From NCBI GenBank assembly GCA_012845835.1, contig JABAKD010000023.1:10767840-10831839 (forward strand): DNA of 64,000 nucleotides, given 5' to 3'. Each line of letters opens with the position of its first letter. Position 1 is the first letter of the stretch. A program made the translations under genes and the position numbers. The notes beneath the pieces were generated by a model, which ran no database searches, was not told where the DNA came from, and saw only the letters and a list, made by a program, of their open reading frames with translations. Positions 19,206 to 31,052 of the stretch are shown in pieces. The stretch comes from Undaria pinnatifida. Lineage: Eukaryota; Sar; Phaeophyceae; Laminariales; Alariaceae.

Positions 19206-22200
19206 AATAGTCGTAGATGCAGATCACCTGCCCATCAAAGGATGTCAACAAAACATCCAAAATTGGAAAGGGGATCGAAGATGCGGCTGTTCGAAACAAA
19301 CGAACATGAGGCTATAGATCCCCCACACCTCGTAAAAATGAGCCTTAAACGCCTCATTGCAAGATATACAACCCTATGATGGAGCTCACAACCGCGAGAG
19401 CTCGAGAAAGGGTATGTACCTACGGTATACCAGTAACAATCGGCCTACGATAACACGAAGGGCGCGGCCACTGAGCGCAAGGATGCGAAGGGGGCCAAAG
19501 AAGGTATAGACGCGGAAACCAAATCAGAAGAGAATAAGGAAACACGTGTCACGCTGTGAAGGCCAGACAAGTTTACGGCTTGAAGCGTAGTGCCGAAGGG
19601 GCAGGCGGTCGGTCCATTTGCCGGAAGACAAGAAAGAAATCAAGAAACACTGCCTAAACGAACGTCAGAGTCCGCTACGTTGAACATGGACAGCTAACGT
19701 GGGGCCATCGGTTGAACGGTAAACGAGAAATAACCAAGACGCGAAGAAGTACGCAAGCGTCGGGCCATTGGTCGAAAGGCAGAAGAGAAAGAGCCTGAAA
19801 CGAGAGAAAACAAAGAACAGTGCCTAAAACAATGTCAGGGTCCGCAAGGTTGGACCTGGAAGGCTGACGTGGGACCATTGGTCGAAAGGCGAAACTATAA
19901 AGAACCAGTACGCTGAGGTGTAACGGAAGCACAGAGGCCGTAATATGCGACCTAGAAGGTTAGCATAAGGCCCATGGTCGAACTGTAGAACGGAAAACCG
20001 AGGCTACCAAAACAAATCGCTAAAACGCAGAGAGATACAACATCTAAACAGTGACACAGACAACACCAAAATGGTGGTACTGGAGGCGCGTGTGGTACGC
20101 CGGAAAGCTTGACCGGGGGGGGGCAACAGTGGAGTACCCTAAGAAGCTATCTGGGTACAGTACCAGGAAAACGAGAAAAGATAAGTGGTGAGGTTTCCTA
20201 GCCAAAGCTATACGCAAACAACGGCGAAACTGAAACGTAGACACAAAAAGACGGAGGGTACTATCGGAAGCCGAGAGTCGACATATGTCACCTCGAGAGG
20301 CTAACTAATAACGGGAACAATGCCAGCAAACGTAGCGAGGCTATTCAACCATAACAAAGCAAGCCAAAAATGGAGTCAACAAGAAGATACTTGTTCAGCT
20401 CGAAGCAGCGCTGGAAGTGTCTGGACCCAGAAAGAATGCAGGAAACAGAGAAAACAATATGAAGAAAGCCGCAGCTAGGTACTATACGTCGGGAACGCGG
20501 GGTCGCCAACGTGGAGCAACCCTGAAAAGGTAACTTAGAAAAATCCACGGGAAAACAGGAAGTAGGCAAATCGTGCCATTGCAACACATTGCACCCTGAA
20601 CAAAAAAGGAGGGTCCACAGCAAAGGACCTTGAAAGGCTACTTTCAGAAAACGAGCAACGCTAGGTACGTAGCGAAGGCATACCTCCGAAAGCGATTTCG
20701 CCGAAAACACAACACGAAAGGGAGTCAACTTGAAAAGCCTAAATGGGCTGCGAAGCCAAACAGAGGCCATAACATGGGATCGATGCGACAAGTACGCCAA
20801 CAAGCCAAGAGCAAAACGGGGGCCAAGAGGGGACGACCTGTGGACTGCACAGTCAGGACGGGCTGTAAACCCATGATTAAGGCCGGTGTAGTTAAACCCT
20901 ATGAGCAGGTATGCCGAAAAGAAACAAGAAAAAGTGACCGAGAGAAACAAGACCTGTCGGCTGCAAAGCCAGGACGGGGGTCAGTGTCGTTGGACCGTAG
21001 GGGCAGCGGTGCCGAGAGACAAATATAAGAAATAGTGGTCCAGGGGAATAGATCTGCTGGCTACAAAGCTAGAACGGAGCCCGACAGCCAGGGGCTCTTG
21101 GGGGCAGGTACGACCACACAAAAAGGCAGAGGCCAAAGAGAACCGACAGATGGGCTGGGGAGCCAGCACGGGACCGCTAGCGTGAAACCTAAGGGGGGCT
21201 CTCAATGTGAAGCCAGTGGTCGACAATAGGGCTCTCAATGTGAAGCCAGTGGTCGACAATATGGGACCATAGACAGTAGCAATAGCTGGAATGCCGTAGT
21301 ACCAAGTGGCTGGGGCTAAAGTTCAGCAACGTCGGTGGTGGGAAGAAGTACGCCAAGAAGCAAGAAAGGTTCAACAACAAAAGGGAAGTATGCCAAGGGG
21401 CAAGGAAAGTCCAACAGCAACAACAAGAGAGGAGGTAATGCCTCGCAAAAAACGAAGAGAAATAACGCGGAAAGCATCCATGTTGTCACCAATCGCATTA
21501 GGCGAGGTGGGAACGACACGATAGAAAACCTCGACATGGTTCGAAAGCACCATGGTTCGTCGGTGTGCACGAAACGTGGGCAGGCTACATCGGCGGTAGA
21601 AGGCGGAAGCAAAACCACAAAGGTGAACACTCGTCGTACTGTAGAAAAGTGGACCAACTTGGGCGCGAGTTCAGGATCAAGGCGCCCATGAAGGTCACCG
21701 AAAAACGAACAAGTGCCATACTTTGAATGCGGCAAAGACAGAAGGCATACTATTACGTTAAAACGTTGTTGGGGGCTCAATAATACTGAGACTGTAAGGG
21801 AATACTTTGGGGGGCCACAAGGCGATAACACTGACAATACTGGTAGCTACCAGGTAGAATTGTACTGAGACAGTAGGGCCCAAAGCTAATACGCGCACTA
21901 AGCGTTCACGAAAACAAATCTCCCAGAAGAAAGGAAATAAGGCTACTACGGTCGGTCGTTTGCTGCGCACAGCGATAACCACTAAGGAGCAAGCGTGCCC
22001 AGGAATAACAACAAAAAAAAAAAATAATACCCGCGTTGCATGGGCGCGAAAGCGGAAGGTATCGGTTCCGAAAATTCACGAACGCCAGAGTCGGGAGGAA
22101 ATACGTTCCGAAAACGCACACACTGCAGAGAGGAGGGGGTGTGCGTTCCCATCCGGCACATAGTGCACGGGGAGGGGAAACCAAGATAGAAAAACCAAGC

Positions 22201-23600
22201 TAACACGATATTAATTTCAACTCATACCGTGAGAACGGTAAAAACGGGGTCTTAACACAACGGAGGGCTCAGACACTCTGCGAAAGAGCACGCACATGGT
22301 GCAGACGATATCTCTGCTGAGAAGGAATCAGACGAAACTGTTACGTTGTCGCGTGCTGATACCGTAAGCCGGACAGAGGGGGGGAGCAAATCACGTACAA
22401 CTCTAAAAATGCTAGCGGTCGCATGCACAACGTGCAAGCGAAGTTCAGGCTAATAAGGACCAAGCGAAACTACCATGGTTTCGGGGGTTGATGCTATGAA
22501 GAAGCCTAGAGGGGGGGGTCGTGAACAAACGACGGACCCGAAAATACTAGCAAAAAGTTGACGTCGTGAAACTCTGAAAATGTGGCCTACTATAGAGCCA
22601 TTCCTATTGGAATCTAAGCGACGAAAAAACGGGGAAAACATACGCGAAAGCACTTGGATCTTCAACCGAGAAGATGGAACTTGTGCAGGGCAATGTGACG
22701 CAAACAAGGCGGACAACACGCCTCAACAAGCACCTACGGCGTGCGTAGTGTAGAAAACAGAGGAAGGGCCAGAGCACATACCAGGTATACCACAGTGGTA
22801 ACAGAACAAATACGACGCCTCAAGAAGCACCTATGACGTACGTAGTGCAAAGGGTTGGGGAAGGGCTAAGACATATATGCCATAGCGGTACGAATCCAAA
22901 TACGACGCCTCAATAAGCACCTATGACGTACGTAGTGCAAAAAGCAGAAGAATAAGTAAGGTGGGCATACCACAGCGGTTTTGGAGACATATACGATGCC
23001 CAAATATGCACCTACTCCGTACGTAGTGCATAAAGCGAGAGAAAGGTCAACAAAAAAAAATTACCATGGCGGGTTTGCGGAGTGCGAAACAAAGGATACG
23101 CTACACCGACGAGAGGAAACGAAAACACGGCAGGTTTGAGCCAAGTTACGAAAACAGGGCAAGCTGAACCGGCACAACAGAAAAACGGAACCATCATAAT
23201 TTTTCGGCCTGGTTACGAAAATGGAGCCAGCTAAATCAGTGGCTGGAAGGCCAGGGTAGCACACCGACGCAAGCACGCAAACATATGTGCTCGTCAAAAG
23301 TGGAACAGCCCGAAAAGTCAGGGTATCACACCGACACAAGCACGCGAACATATGTGCTGTCCAAAAGTGTGACTACCCGAAGAGTCAAGGCAAATAAGAG
23401 GCACCTTGAAACTAACTGAACAACAGAATCGAACCCAAAAGAGAAAATCAAGAGGCCAATGCGCACAAAACAAATCCCATGAAAAAAAAAACTCAAGAAG
23501 GAACTCAAGAAACATGGTAAGGGTCAGGGACAACAAGACAAAAGGGTAAGTGCGACTCAACGCGATAATACCCTGGCTGCAGATATCCCTGTCGCGTGGC
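19206..23600. other. Purine-rich E3 interior with decayed repeats, no gene
   Basis: The + strand is strongly A/G-rich for more than 4 kb. Related segments recur, for example GTGCCTAAA...GTCAGGGTCCGC...CCATTGGTCGAAAGGC at about 19650 and 19820 (period ~173), and a 33-bp GGGCTCTCAATGTGAAGCC duplication at about 21196 and 21230. Minus-strand frames are Phe/Leu/Ser-rich artefacts of the composition. Confidence 0.65.
22705..23035. repeat. Four copies of a 92-102 bp tandem repeat with a TACGTA core
   Basis: Units near 22711, 22813, 22905 and 22997 share CGCCTCAA.AAGCACCTATGA and CGTACGTAGTGC. The words drift in the outer units, so the array is old. Confidence 0.8.
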
Positions 23601-26600
23601 GTTGTAGGCACGCCGGTCCGTAGATGGTGCTCCGCGAAGATATGCAGTAGAGACGCCGTAGGTTGATCCTGGAACCGGGTGGTGTAGGGTTTGAAGAAAG
23701 ATCCGATGAAACGCGGCTGGTGGTCGTACTAGGGTGTGCTGCAGCGCTCCGATCGCGAGACAGCGACGTCGTGGTGTTCGCGGAAGATGTGGTAGGAGCG
23801 CTGGAGACGGATGATGGTCCAGTAGAACGCGTTGAGAAGCTCCGAGCACGAACCGGTGAGGACGGGTTGTTTGCGGACGATGCGGTTGGAGCTCTTTAAC
23901 GGAAGAAGACGAGGCTGCAGTAGCTCAATGTGTTAGGTTGAAGAAGGTGACAGATCGCGTACGCGGCGGTGAAATGTGCGTGTTCCACAGCGTACATGTA
24001 GACGCACGCGTTGACGTTGTAGTCGTCCTTTAAAGTGGGCCAGTGGAGATGCCGGCGGTGCTCGTGGTGTTGGAGTTAGCATTTTACGCAGCGAGGATGA
24101 CGGCGTGGTTGCTGGAATAAGCTGTAGAGAGGGTCCGAAGTTGAAGACGATGGCGGTGTCGCCGGGGGCGGTTAGTCGCGGACTGAAGGGGCAGACCTAC
24201 TGGCGCGGTGGCTGCAGGAGTCGGCGAAATATGTTTTAGCTGGTCGGCGCTGACGATGCGATGACGCCGGAGTCGGTGGTAGTGGCCAGGGAGAGGGCGC
24301 CTCGCCGCTGGTAGCGGTTTGAAGCGGCAGGCCCATCGGTGCATGGCTGCAGAAGTCGGTAAAATAATTCCCAGACTGTCGGAGTAGATGGTGGCGACGA
24401 CGCCGGGGCCGGCGGTAGTGGCCAAAAAAGAAAAGGCTGCTTTTGACGTTGTTAGTGGCTTGAAGGAGAAATACATCGAATGATGAAGTCGCGGAAGATT
24501 AAGGTGGAGCTCAGGTGAAAGGTGGAGCTCTGACAAAGGTGGATCTCTGGTCTTGAAGCTCGGGTGACGACGAAGCTCTGGTGAAAGGTGGAACTCCGGT
24601 GAACGTGGAGCTCTGGTCGCGAAGCTCAGGTGACGATGGAGCTCTGGTGGCAAAGCTCAGGTGACGACGAAGCTCTGTCGAAGATGAAACTCTGAATAAG
24701 GTGGATCTCTGGTCTTGAAGCTCGGGTGACGACGAAGCTCTGGTGGAAAGTGGAGCTCTGGTGGCAAAGCTCAGGCGACGACGAAGCTCTGTCGAAGATG
24801 AAACTCTGAATAAGGTGGATCTCTGGTCTTGAAGCTCGGGTGACGACGAAGCTCTGGTGGAAAGTGGAGCTCTGGTGGCAAAGCTCAGGCGACGACGAAA
24901 CTCACGTGACGATGGAGCTCTGGTGGCAAAGCTCAGGTGACGACGAAGCTGAGATGACGATGGAGCTCTGGTCGCGGTGTTCGAGCGGCAGTGGGGGGGG
25001 TGTCGATGATCTTGGAAGTGTAGCCACAGGTACTGGCGAGAAAAACCGTAGTCGGAAGGGCAGTCCACAGTTTTCAGCGGCGGCTGTGTGGAGCGATGAC
25101 GGCTCCGGGAAAACAATGGTCCGACCAAGGATGAGGAAGGCCAAAAAGGGATGCGCCAATGGTGGGCGCTGGGGAGAACGAAGGACGGCCTGAAAGCCGA
25201 TCCAGGAGGAGCGCCAGCGTCCTCAGCGCCTTTCTCGGAGCTGGCTCGCGAACCAGAGGCGATGTAATGGGCCGAAATAGACCCGACGACGGTTTTGGCG
25301 CGGAAAAGGGGTCGACGGATTATTTTTGGTATGGTCCGCAACGGTGAGTTGCCGAAAGCATTTCCAGCGAAACGTGGTGGTGCATGGGGCAGGAGGGAGG
25401 GGGTTTGAGCCCACCCAAGTCAATGCCTAACAGGAAGGGTGCACGGTTTGCGCGTCGCCGGTGGATGGGGGCGGATGGTGATGGTGGGTCGAAAGGGAGG
25501 GGGAATTAGCCCACCCAAAACGATACCCGGGATGGAACGCTGACATCGTTCGACGTGGGCAGCGAAGAGGCCGTGGAAGGGCCCGGTTTCTGGCTTAAAA
25601 GGTCCCATACGTACCAGGGTCGAGAGGTTCATGAGCCCGAGGCGAAAAAAATAACAAACTCGGAAAAAGAGGGTGGTAGAATGGTAGAGGTGGGTCGTAG
25701 AGGAGAGGTAGCGAGCCCATCCAAACCGATAGTCGGTTCGAAACGCTCATATCCGGAAACAAAAATTAACTCCAACTCAGAAAATGGGAGCGGCGGGATG
25801 TCGTGGTGGGTTGGGAAGGACGGGGGAATGAGCCTACCCAAGCCGATGCTCGGCTCGGAGAGGTCATAACCGGAAAGGAACAAAACCACAGGTTCAGATG
25901 GTAAACCTAGAGGAATGTTAGGGTAGGGGGGGATGGCGACAGTGGCGTCACAGAGGTGCCTTTAGGGACGGGTAGGGGTTGCCTAGGTTCAGGTGGTGAA
26001 CCTACAGGGTTGTTGAGGCAAAAGGGGGGTGGCGGTATTGGTGTCGGATGGGGATTCGCGACCGTTGGGTTGGAGGGGAACTGTTCGGTGTTCACTGGCA
26101 ACGGAAGCAGAATCAGTCGGGGTCGTCCGTGGTTGTGTCGTCGAGGAAAGCTGAATAGCCGTTGGTGGCAAGGATCCGGTTAATGGGGGGGTAGCTAAAG
26201 AGCTGGGTCGGGAGCGATAAGCCGTGGGTTCGTTGTGGTTGGGGAAACCAGGGCACGCTGGTGGGAAACGGAAACGTTGGCCGGGAGGTACCGTTGTAGG
26301 CCTGGTATAGGTGGGATGGTTTGGGTCAGGGTAGCCGTGAAAAGGGGGGCGGTAGGGGGTCCAACGTTTGTCGAAATGAGAACTAACCAGATCGTGAGGA
26401 GAAGGGCGGTTGCTTCCTCCAGATGGTCGGCGGAGACCGGAGCAAGGCGGCTCTGTGGTAACACGTCGGGGTGCAAAACGGCATGGTGGATTCGGCAGGT
26501 GCGTCTCGATGGCAATGGAGGGGGCCGGGACAGAGTTTCTCCGTGGAAACCGGTCGCGTTGAAGGGGGGGTGCGGCAGAGTTGTTCTGTCGCGATGAAAA

Positions 26601-28637
26601 GGTCGGAACGAGGTCGGTAGTAGGAGGGTTCGGTGAGAAATGCCGAGACCGAAAAGGGATGACTCGTTTGCAACGCGGCGGGTCGGGGGGAAAAGGCGGC
26701 TGCCAACCGAATAAAGCGGTTATTGCTTCCGCCTATGGATGGGACTGCCAGTCTCGGGTGTACCGTTACTGAAGCTAGAGATACGAACTGGGAGGGCGGT
26801 GGTAGATGTCGAGGGTCGTTGGGTGGTGGTACGGGAATAGTTTCCGGCGTTTGTCGGCCTTGGAACCATTGTCCCAGGTAGATAATGAAGGAGCTTCGGC
26901 GTTTGTCGGCCTCGAAACCAATGTCCATGGCTAGTCGCAGGAACGGTTCCGATACCTGGTCGAAGCCGGGAGCGCTGAGGGGTCGTGGTGTCGCTCAAAA
27001 TGTCGGTATCGGGCGATGTCGGAAACTACTCCACACGGTGATAACAAAAACCGTAGAGGAAGAATCCGAAGGGTGGTACTGCTAAAGGTTGAACATCCCA
27101 GAAGAGGTCGTTCGGTGTAGGCTGGCTGCGGTGAGCCGCCAAGCAGTGGTCAGTGTCGGCTGTCTATGAGACTGTCGCGTGGCGATGGCGAGGGTGCAGC
27201 TGGCTGATCCAGAGAACATGCGCGGCTGGGTTAACGTGATCGCAAAGGGAGTCTCGGTATTGTATCACCGAGGCTCTGGGAGGGTCTCCGTGGGCGGCGT
27301 TTAAAGGACCGGGGCGAAGATACCCTGGGGGTCATGTCTCCAAGCGGCGTTGGATGAGCAGGATAGAACTCGCTAGGAAATGCCGTACCTGTGGTCCGTG
27401 TCCGCGCAATCCACGAGAGTTGCGGGGAAGACGGGGCAGGGGGCTCAGGGCATATCCTGGTCAACTATGATCGCGAGTCTCCCGTCGTCATGACGGGACT
27501 GTCCCTTGGGCCCAGGGGCAGTGGTGCTGTCAACACTGTGGCAGCGAGTGGGAATCCGTCGTTCGCGGGCCCAACGTTGTCACTGAAAAACGCGCACGCC
27601 CTAGGACGAGCGCGGGTGGAGCCGCCGATAAATAGGCGAGGCGGGCTCAGGATTCGATGGCCCAGAATTGGAAGCAGAGTTTCGTGCTGTAGTCCGGAAC
27701 CGCTGGTAGCCGTGGTCTTCGGCAAGTAGCGTTGCTCGTCGGTGGAAGGCGTCGAGTGGAGCATCCCAGTAGGGCTCGACGTCTTGGTCTCCTCGCACCC
27801 ACACCTCAAGACCATCGCTAGAACAAGGGGATCAGGCTTGGACAAGCGATATCTCATGTATGGGGCTGGGCGGAGGAGGTAGATTGTTGGGGGGCGGGGG
27901 CGTCGGAGGAGCTCGTTCTTGTAAGGTTGAAGCTGGAACCTCGTCCCGCAATTAGATGGCCTGGCGCTGACAGCGCTGTATCGGTTGATCAGCATGTAGC
28001 GTCCAGGAATTTTTGCCGCAATGGGTATCGGCCGGCCACGCTGTTGCTGTCGATGTTGTCGTCGTTGTCGCAGCAGTTTCCCGAGGAAGAAAGGCGATCA
28101 TGGCGCTTTCGACCCAAAAAATAGGTGTCACGGCATTTATAACGAGCGGCGTTGGTTGTCGCGGGTTATTGCCGGGTAATAGCGCCGGGTTTACGGTCCG
28201 CGCGTTTCCGCAAATACCAAAAGTAAAAACCAATATCCTGAAGTATGCCCATACCTGGGTTGAGCGCACCAGAGGCGTAGCGGTGTTGCTACAGTGGGAA
28301 AGTGCCGCCGGCACGATGCAGACGTCAAGGAGAACGCCCGAAAGCCAGCGGAGTGGTACTCGATGGCCAGGCAGTTGACATTGATGCTCGTCGCAGGTTG
28401 TGTCCCGTATCGCTATATGTGGTGGTTGCGAGCCACCACTTTTTGCGGTTCGTGAGTCAGACGCAGGCGTCGTGGGCGTCAAAATCCGGGTGGTCGCGAC
28501 CGCCGTCGCGGCCACTACGGATAGGATGGCGTCTGCGTCGTTGGGCGACCTTGCTGTCGCTGTTACAACGGTCAATATTGGTGATGTAGTTGGTAGGCGG
28601 AGAAGGATGGTGGCGTAGGTGGTAGTCGGAGAAGAAC
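23601..28637 (-). other. E3 interior, Ser/Pro/Arg-rich frames but no recognised domain
   Basis: Minus-strand frames of up to 276 codons (25341-24511) and 181 codons (26928-26383) are low-complexity. The first is largely a translation of the 114-bp repeat. I see no zinc knuckle, protease, RT or integrase motif on either strand. It may be a decayed or structural gag-like region. Confidence 0.5.
24535..24960 (-). repeat. 114-bp tandem repeat (38-residue unit) inside E3
   Basis: Two almost exact units begin near 24700 and 24814 (TGGATCTCTGGTCTTGAAGC), with diverged partial units on both sides built of GAAGCTCTGGTG and GGAGCTCTGGT words. 114 is a multiple of 3, so the minus frame repeats SSPELQDQRST. 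Confidence 0.85.
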
Positions 28638-28707
28638 GGTGGTCTTGACCCGAGCGGTAAATCCATTGTGATTTCACGCGCAGGTTCGAGTCCTGCCGAC
28701 GACGCCA
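28638..28707 (-). promoter_or_regulatory. Primer-binding site of E3 matching the 3' half of tRNA-Ser
   Basis: The + strand reads as a tRNA-Ser 3' half including CCA: anticodon-stem AAATCCATT, variable arm GTGATTTCAC, T-arm GCAGGTTCGAGTCCTGC, acceptor CGACGACG and CCA at 28705-28707. On the minus strand this is TGGCGTCGTCGGCAGG, 2 bp after an LTR end, the position of a primer-binding site. The match to tRNA runs about 49 nt, far beyond the usual ~18, and 28638-28658 resembles the tRNA D-arm (CCGAGCGGT). A tRNA-Ser pseudogene is the alternative, but eukaryotic tRNA genes do not encode CCA. Confidence 0.75.
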
Positions 28708-28709
28708 AT

Positions 28710-29108
28710 TGTAGTGGTACTCCGAGCGGGGGATGCGTGGTTGGTCGGTGTTGGGAAGAGTGCTCCTCATGGGTTTCGGTGCCCTTGTTTGGTCTCTCCT
28801 CATGGCTCGCTGGATAGACTCAAAAGCTTGATCATTATTTCCTTTACATTGGACTCTGAAAGACAGACAACACAGGCCCTTGGCACACGGTAGTGCAGGG
28901 CAGAGCAAGTATAGCAGGTAGAGCTGGTAGAGCAGGTAGTGAGATGTGGGGCGTCCTGCTTGTCCCATCATCGTCACCTACATTATCGACCATCTATGAT
29001 GGCCTTGACGTGAATGTGACATCTAATGTCACGTGGTTTCACCTCAACCATGACATGGTTTCACGTCGAATCCATAAACTATCCTTCTACGGAGGGCACT
29101 CTATTACA
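28710..29108 (-). repeat. 5' LTR of E3 (399 bp)
   Basis: On the minus strand it starts TGTAATAGAGTG and ends CACTACA, a TG...CA repeat. It contains overlapping palindromes (TGACATCTAATGTCA, CCATGACATGG, CACGTG) at about 29000-29055 that may be promoter sites, and a GGTAGAGC short repeat near 28910-28940. Confidence 0.65.
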
Positions 29109-30660
29109 TAAAGCTTTATTTTTCCCCATCCGCCGGAGGATGAAAAATAAAAAAAGAGCAACACATTCTCGTTCTCAACTACTGGTGCCCACAAAGAGTA
29201 GGTGCCAATGAAAAGCCTGTTGTTGTAGTACACGTCAAGGGGGGTCAATTATGTAAACAGTTTGTTGTTTTTGCGGAGGTGGGGGTGGCAATACAAGTAC
29301 GGGTTGGAAATAGCGACACCCATGTGTTTTATCGATATTGAAAGGGACGCTATAATAAAGAAGACGCTATTTAAAGGGCCGTTCTTATCGGAAATGTGAA
29401 TTTCCTAAATTTCCTCTTTTTTTTCCAGGATTTCCATGAAAAAACGGCTGCATTATTATCGAGCGCGGGGTTGTTAGTCTTTTTTTCTGATTTTTGAAAG
29501 CCGAGCCATAAAGCAAGACCACCACTACCCACACCAGCAGTCACGCGCGTCGTCACACAGCAAGCATGAACGACATCCCGGAAGACCGCAGAGGAATTGC
29601 CCCAGGCCAAGCAGATTCTTGCAATCCGGCGACAGCAGCGACGGAAGGACGACGGGCCCAGTGCGAACGAAGTTACCTGGATTTTCAAGGGGAAGCACTT
29701 GTGTAGATGTGGCGTCAATCACCGAGGCCACAGACAGCATCAGCCCCACGAACACTTCGATGGGACACCAAACACAGGGGAAGGCGGCAGCTGCTTAATG
29801 CCAGGGTAGGTGTTTGGACGCCGGTGCTGAGAGCGTGGGGCTCCGGGACAGCAGCAGCAGCAACAACAGCTGATGGTGATGAAGGTGAGGATCAAGTCCA
29901 TACAAGTTCGAACATTTTCAAATGTTGCACGTAGCTTGTACGTCGTACGAGTTCGTACATTTTTGAATTTTGAGTTTGCACATACTCTACAGCAGTAGTC
30001 TACACGAAATCGTATATTTTTGAATCTTGCACGTACAGCAAGATATTTAGAGCTGTGATCTGTGAGTGGGCACACAAACTACAGCTGTATTTGTATGGAC
30101 ATAATCGTGAAGTACGCGAGAGCAGGTAAGAAACTCCTATTTGGGCTCAGGCTCGCGACTTATTGTGATCTCAACGTTGAGCGTAGGATCTTAAAGGCTA
30201 CGAGGTATCTTATACTAGGAAGTATTTACAGTGGCGCTCCTGCCTGAGAGCAAAAATGCTTAGCCGTAATTTCTTATTAAACAAAGCTCTTTCTTGAAAT
30301 ATTAACTCCCAAGTTATTGACGTAAGTCGCGTACAGTATACCAGGTACCAGTATACAGCAGTACTGTATACTAGGTATATATGGGTATACGCAGGACTTT
30401 AACAGCACATTATACAGTATATACACTGCTATGTGTGTAGTCTACTAATATATAATTGGGCACTGTAGTCATCGGTTAGCGCTCCTTCCGCTTAACATTG
30501 TCGTATAGATGCGCAGTATACATTGCCAGGCGTGGTATTATCTTTCTGGTGGTGTGTTGCACTGGTCCAGTCTGCCAGTATACGCTTCCAGTTCTGATGC
30601 AATCCAGTATACTGCTTCATTAGCGCAGTTTTTTTATCTCTACTGTTTCAGGCTACTCGT
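29109..30660. other. Intergenic DNA, no supported gene
   Basis: Contains a hairpin-like CATCCGCCGGAGGATG motif at about 29130 that recurs inverted near 57400, a poly-T/A zone at 29400-29500 and a stretch rich in GTATAC/CAGTATAC palindromes at 30330-30440. Short frames near 29566-29810 are not conserved in anything I recognise. Confidence 0.55.
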
Positions 30661-30668
30661 TCGAGTGA

Positions 30669-31050
30669 GTGCGCAGCCCGATTTTACGCCACACGTCCAT
30701 GAGATTAAAGTTTGTGCCTTTTCCCGGTGCTCGCTACGTTTTGAACACAGGTCAAGTCAAAGCGAGCACACCGGTCCAGTCAGAAACTATCCCAGAGGGG
30801 GTCGTTCTTACGCTTTGCGCGGCTATTAAGGGGAAGTCATACTCTGACGAAAACATTACGTTGAGGTACGGAAGAAATCAGTGCAAGGCGTCTGATGTGC
30901 TTGCCGTCATCAGGAAGGAAGATGTCGCGGAGGATGCGTCCTCCATCAACACCCGGAGGTCGAAGCACCGTTGTATGCTGGTACTGGAGTCGATTGTTTC
31001 CGACAAGCACCGAGGGACCTTTTTTCAATCCCGCTTGTCGTGCAGCACTC
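30669..31050 (+). CDS. Unrecognised open frame, possible exon
   Basis: About 125 codons of balanced composition (KGKSYSDENITLRYGRNQC, EDVAEDASSINTRRS) lead into the first unit of the 148-bp array, where the sense frame becomes low-complexity. A second balanced frame with a good splice acceptor lies across the array at 31816. The two could be exons of one gene with a minisatellite intron, but I recognise no domain and cannot fix the start. Confidence 0.3.
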
Positions 31051-31052
31051 AA

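Larger units (their letters stand above)
18687..29108 (-). mobile_element. Non-coding LTR element E3, minus strand, related to E1/E2 by its ends
   Basis: Read on the minus strand, an LTR (29108 to 28710) ending CACTACA is followed after 2 bp by a primer-binding site for tRNA-Ser. About 9.5 kb later comes a 3' terminal segment with AGCCGCATCTTCGA, CTGCATCTACGACT and the polypurine tract CAGGGTGGGCTAA, all shared with E1/E2. An LTR beginning TGTAATAGAGTG, the same 12 bases that begin the first LTR, follows. Past those 12 bases the two LTRs barely align, so the pair may be chimeric or from two related elements. No gag, RT or integrase is encoded, so it would depend on other elements in trans. 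Confidence 0.6.

Noticed and set aside
20345-20950. 201-codon minus-strand frame rich in Phe, Leu and Ser
   Set aside because: Produced by the pyrimidine-rich strand; no motif and no neighbour context.
27952-28977. 341-codon minus-strand frame containing NWRRRQDSNLR
   Set aside because: That peptide is the familiar mistranslation of antisense tRNA. The frame crosses the LTR end and primer-binding site, so it is not a gene.
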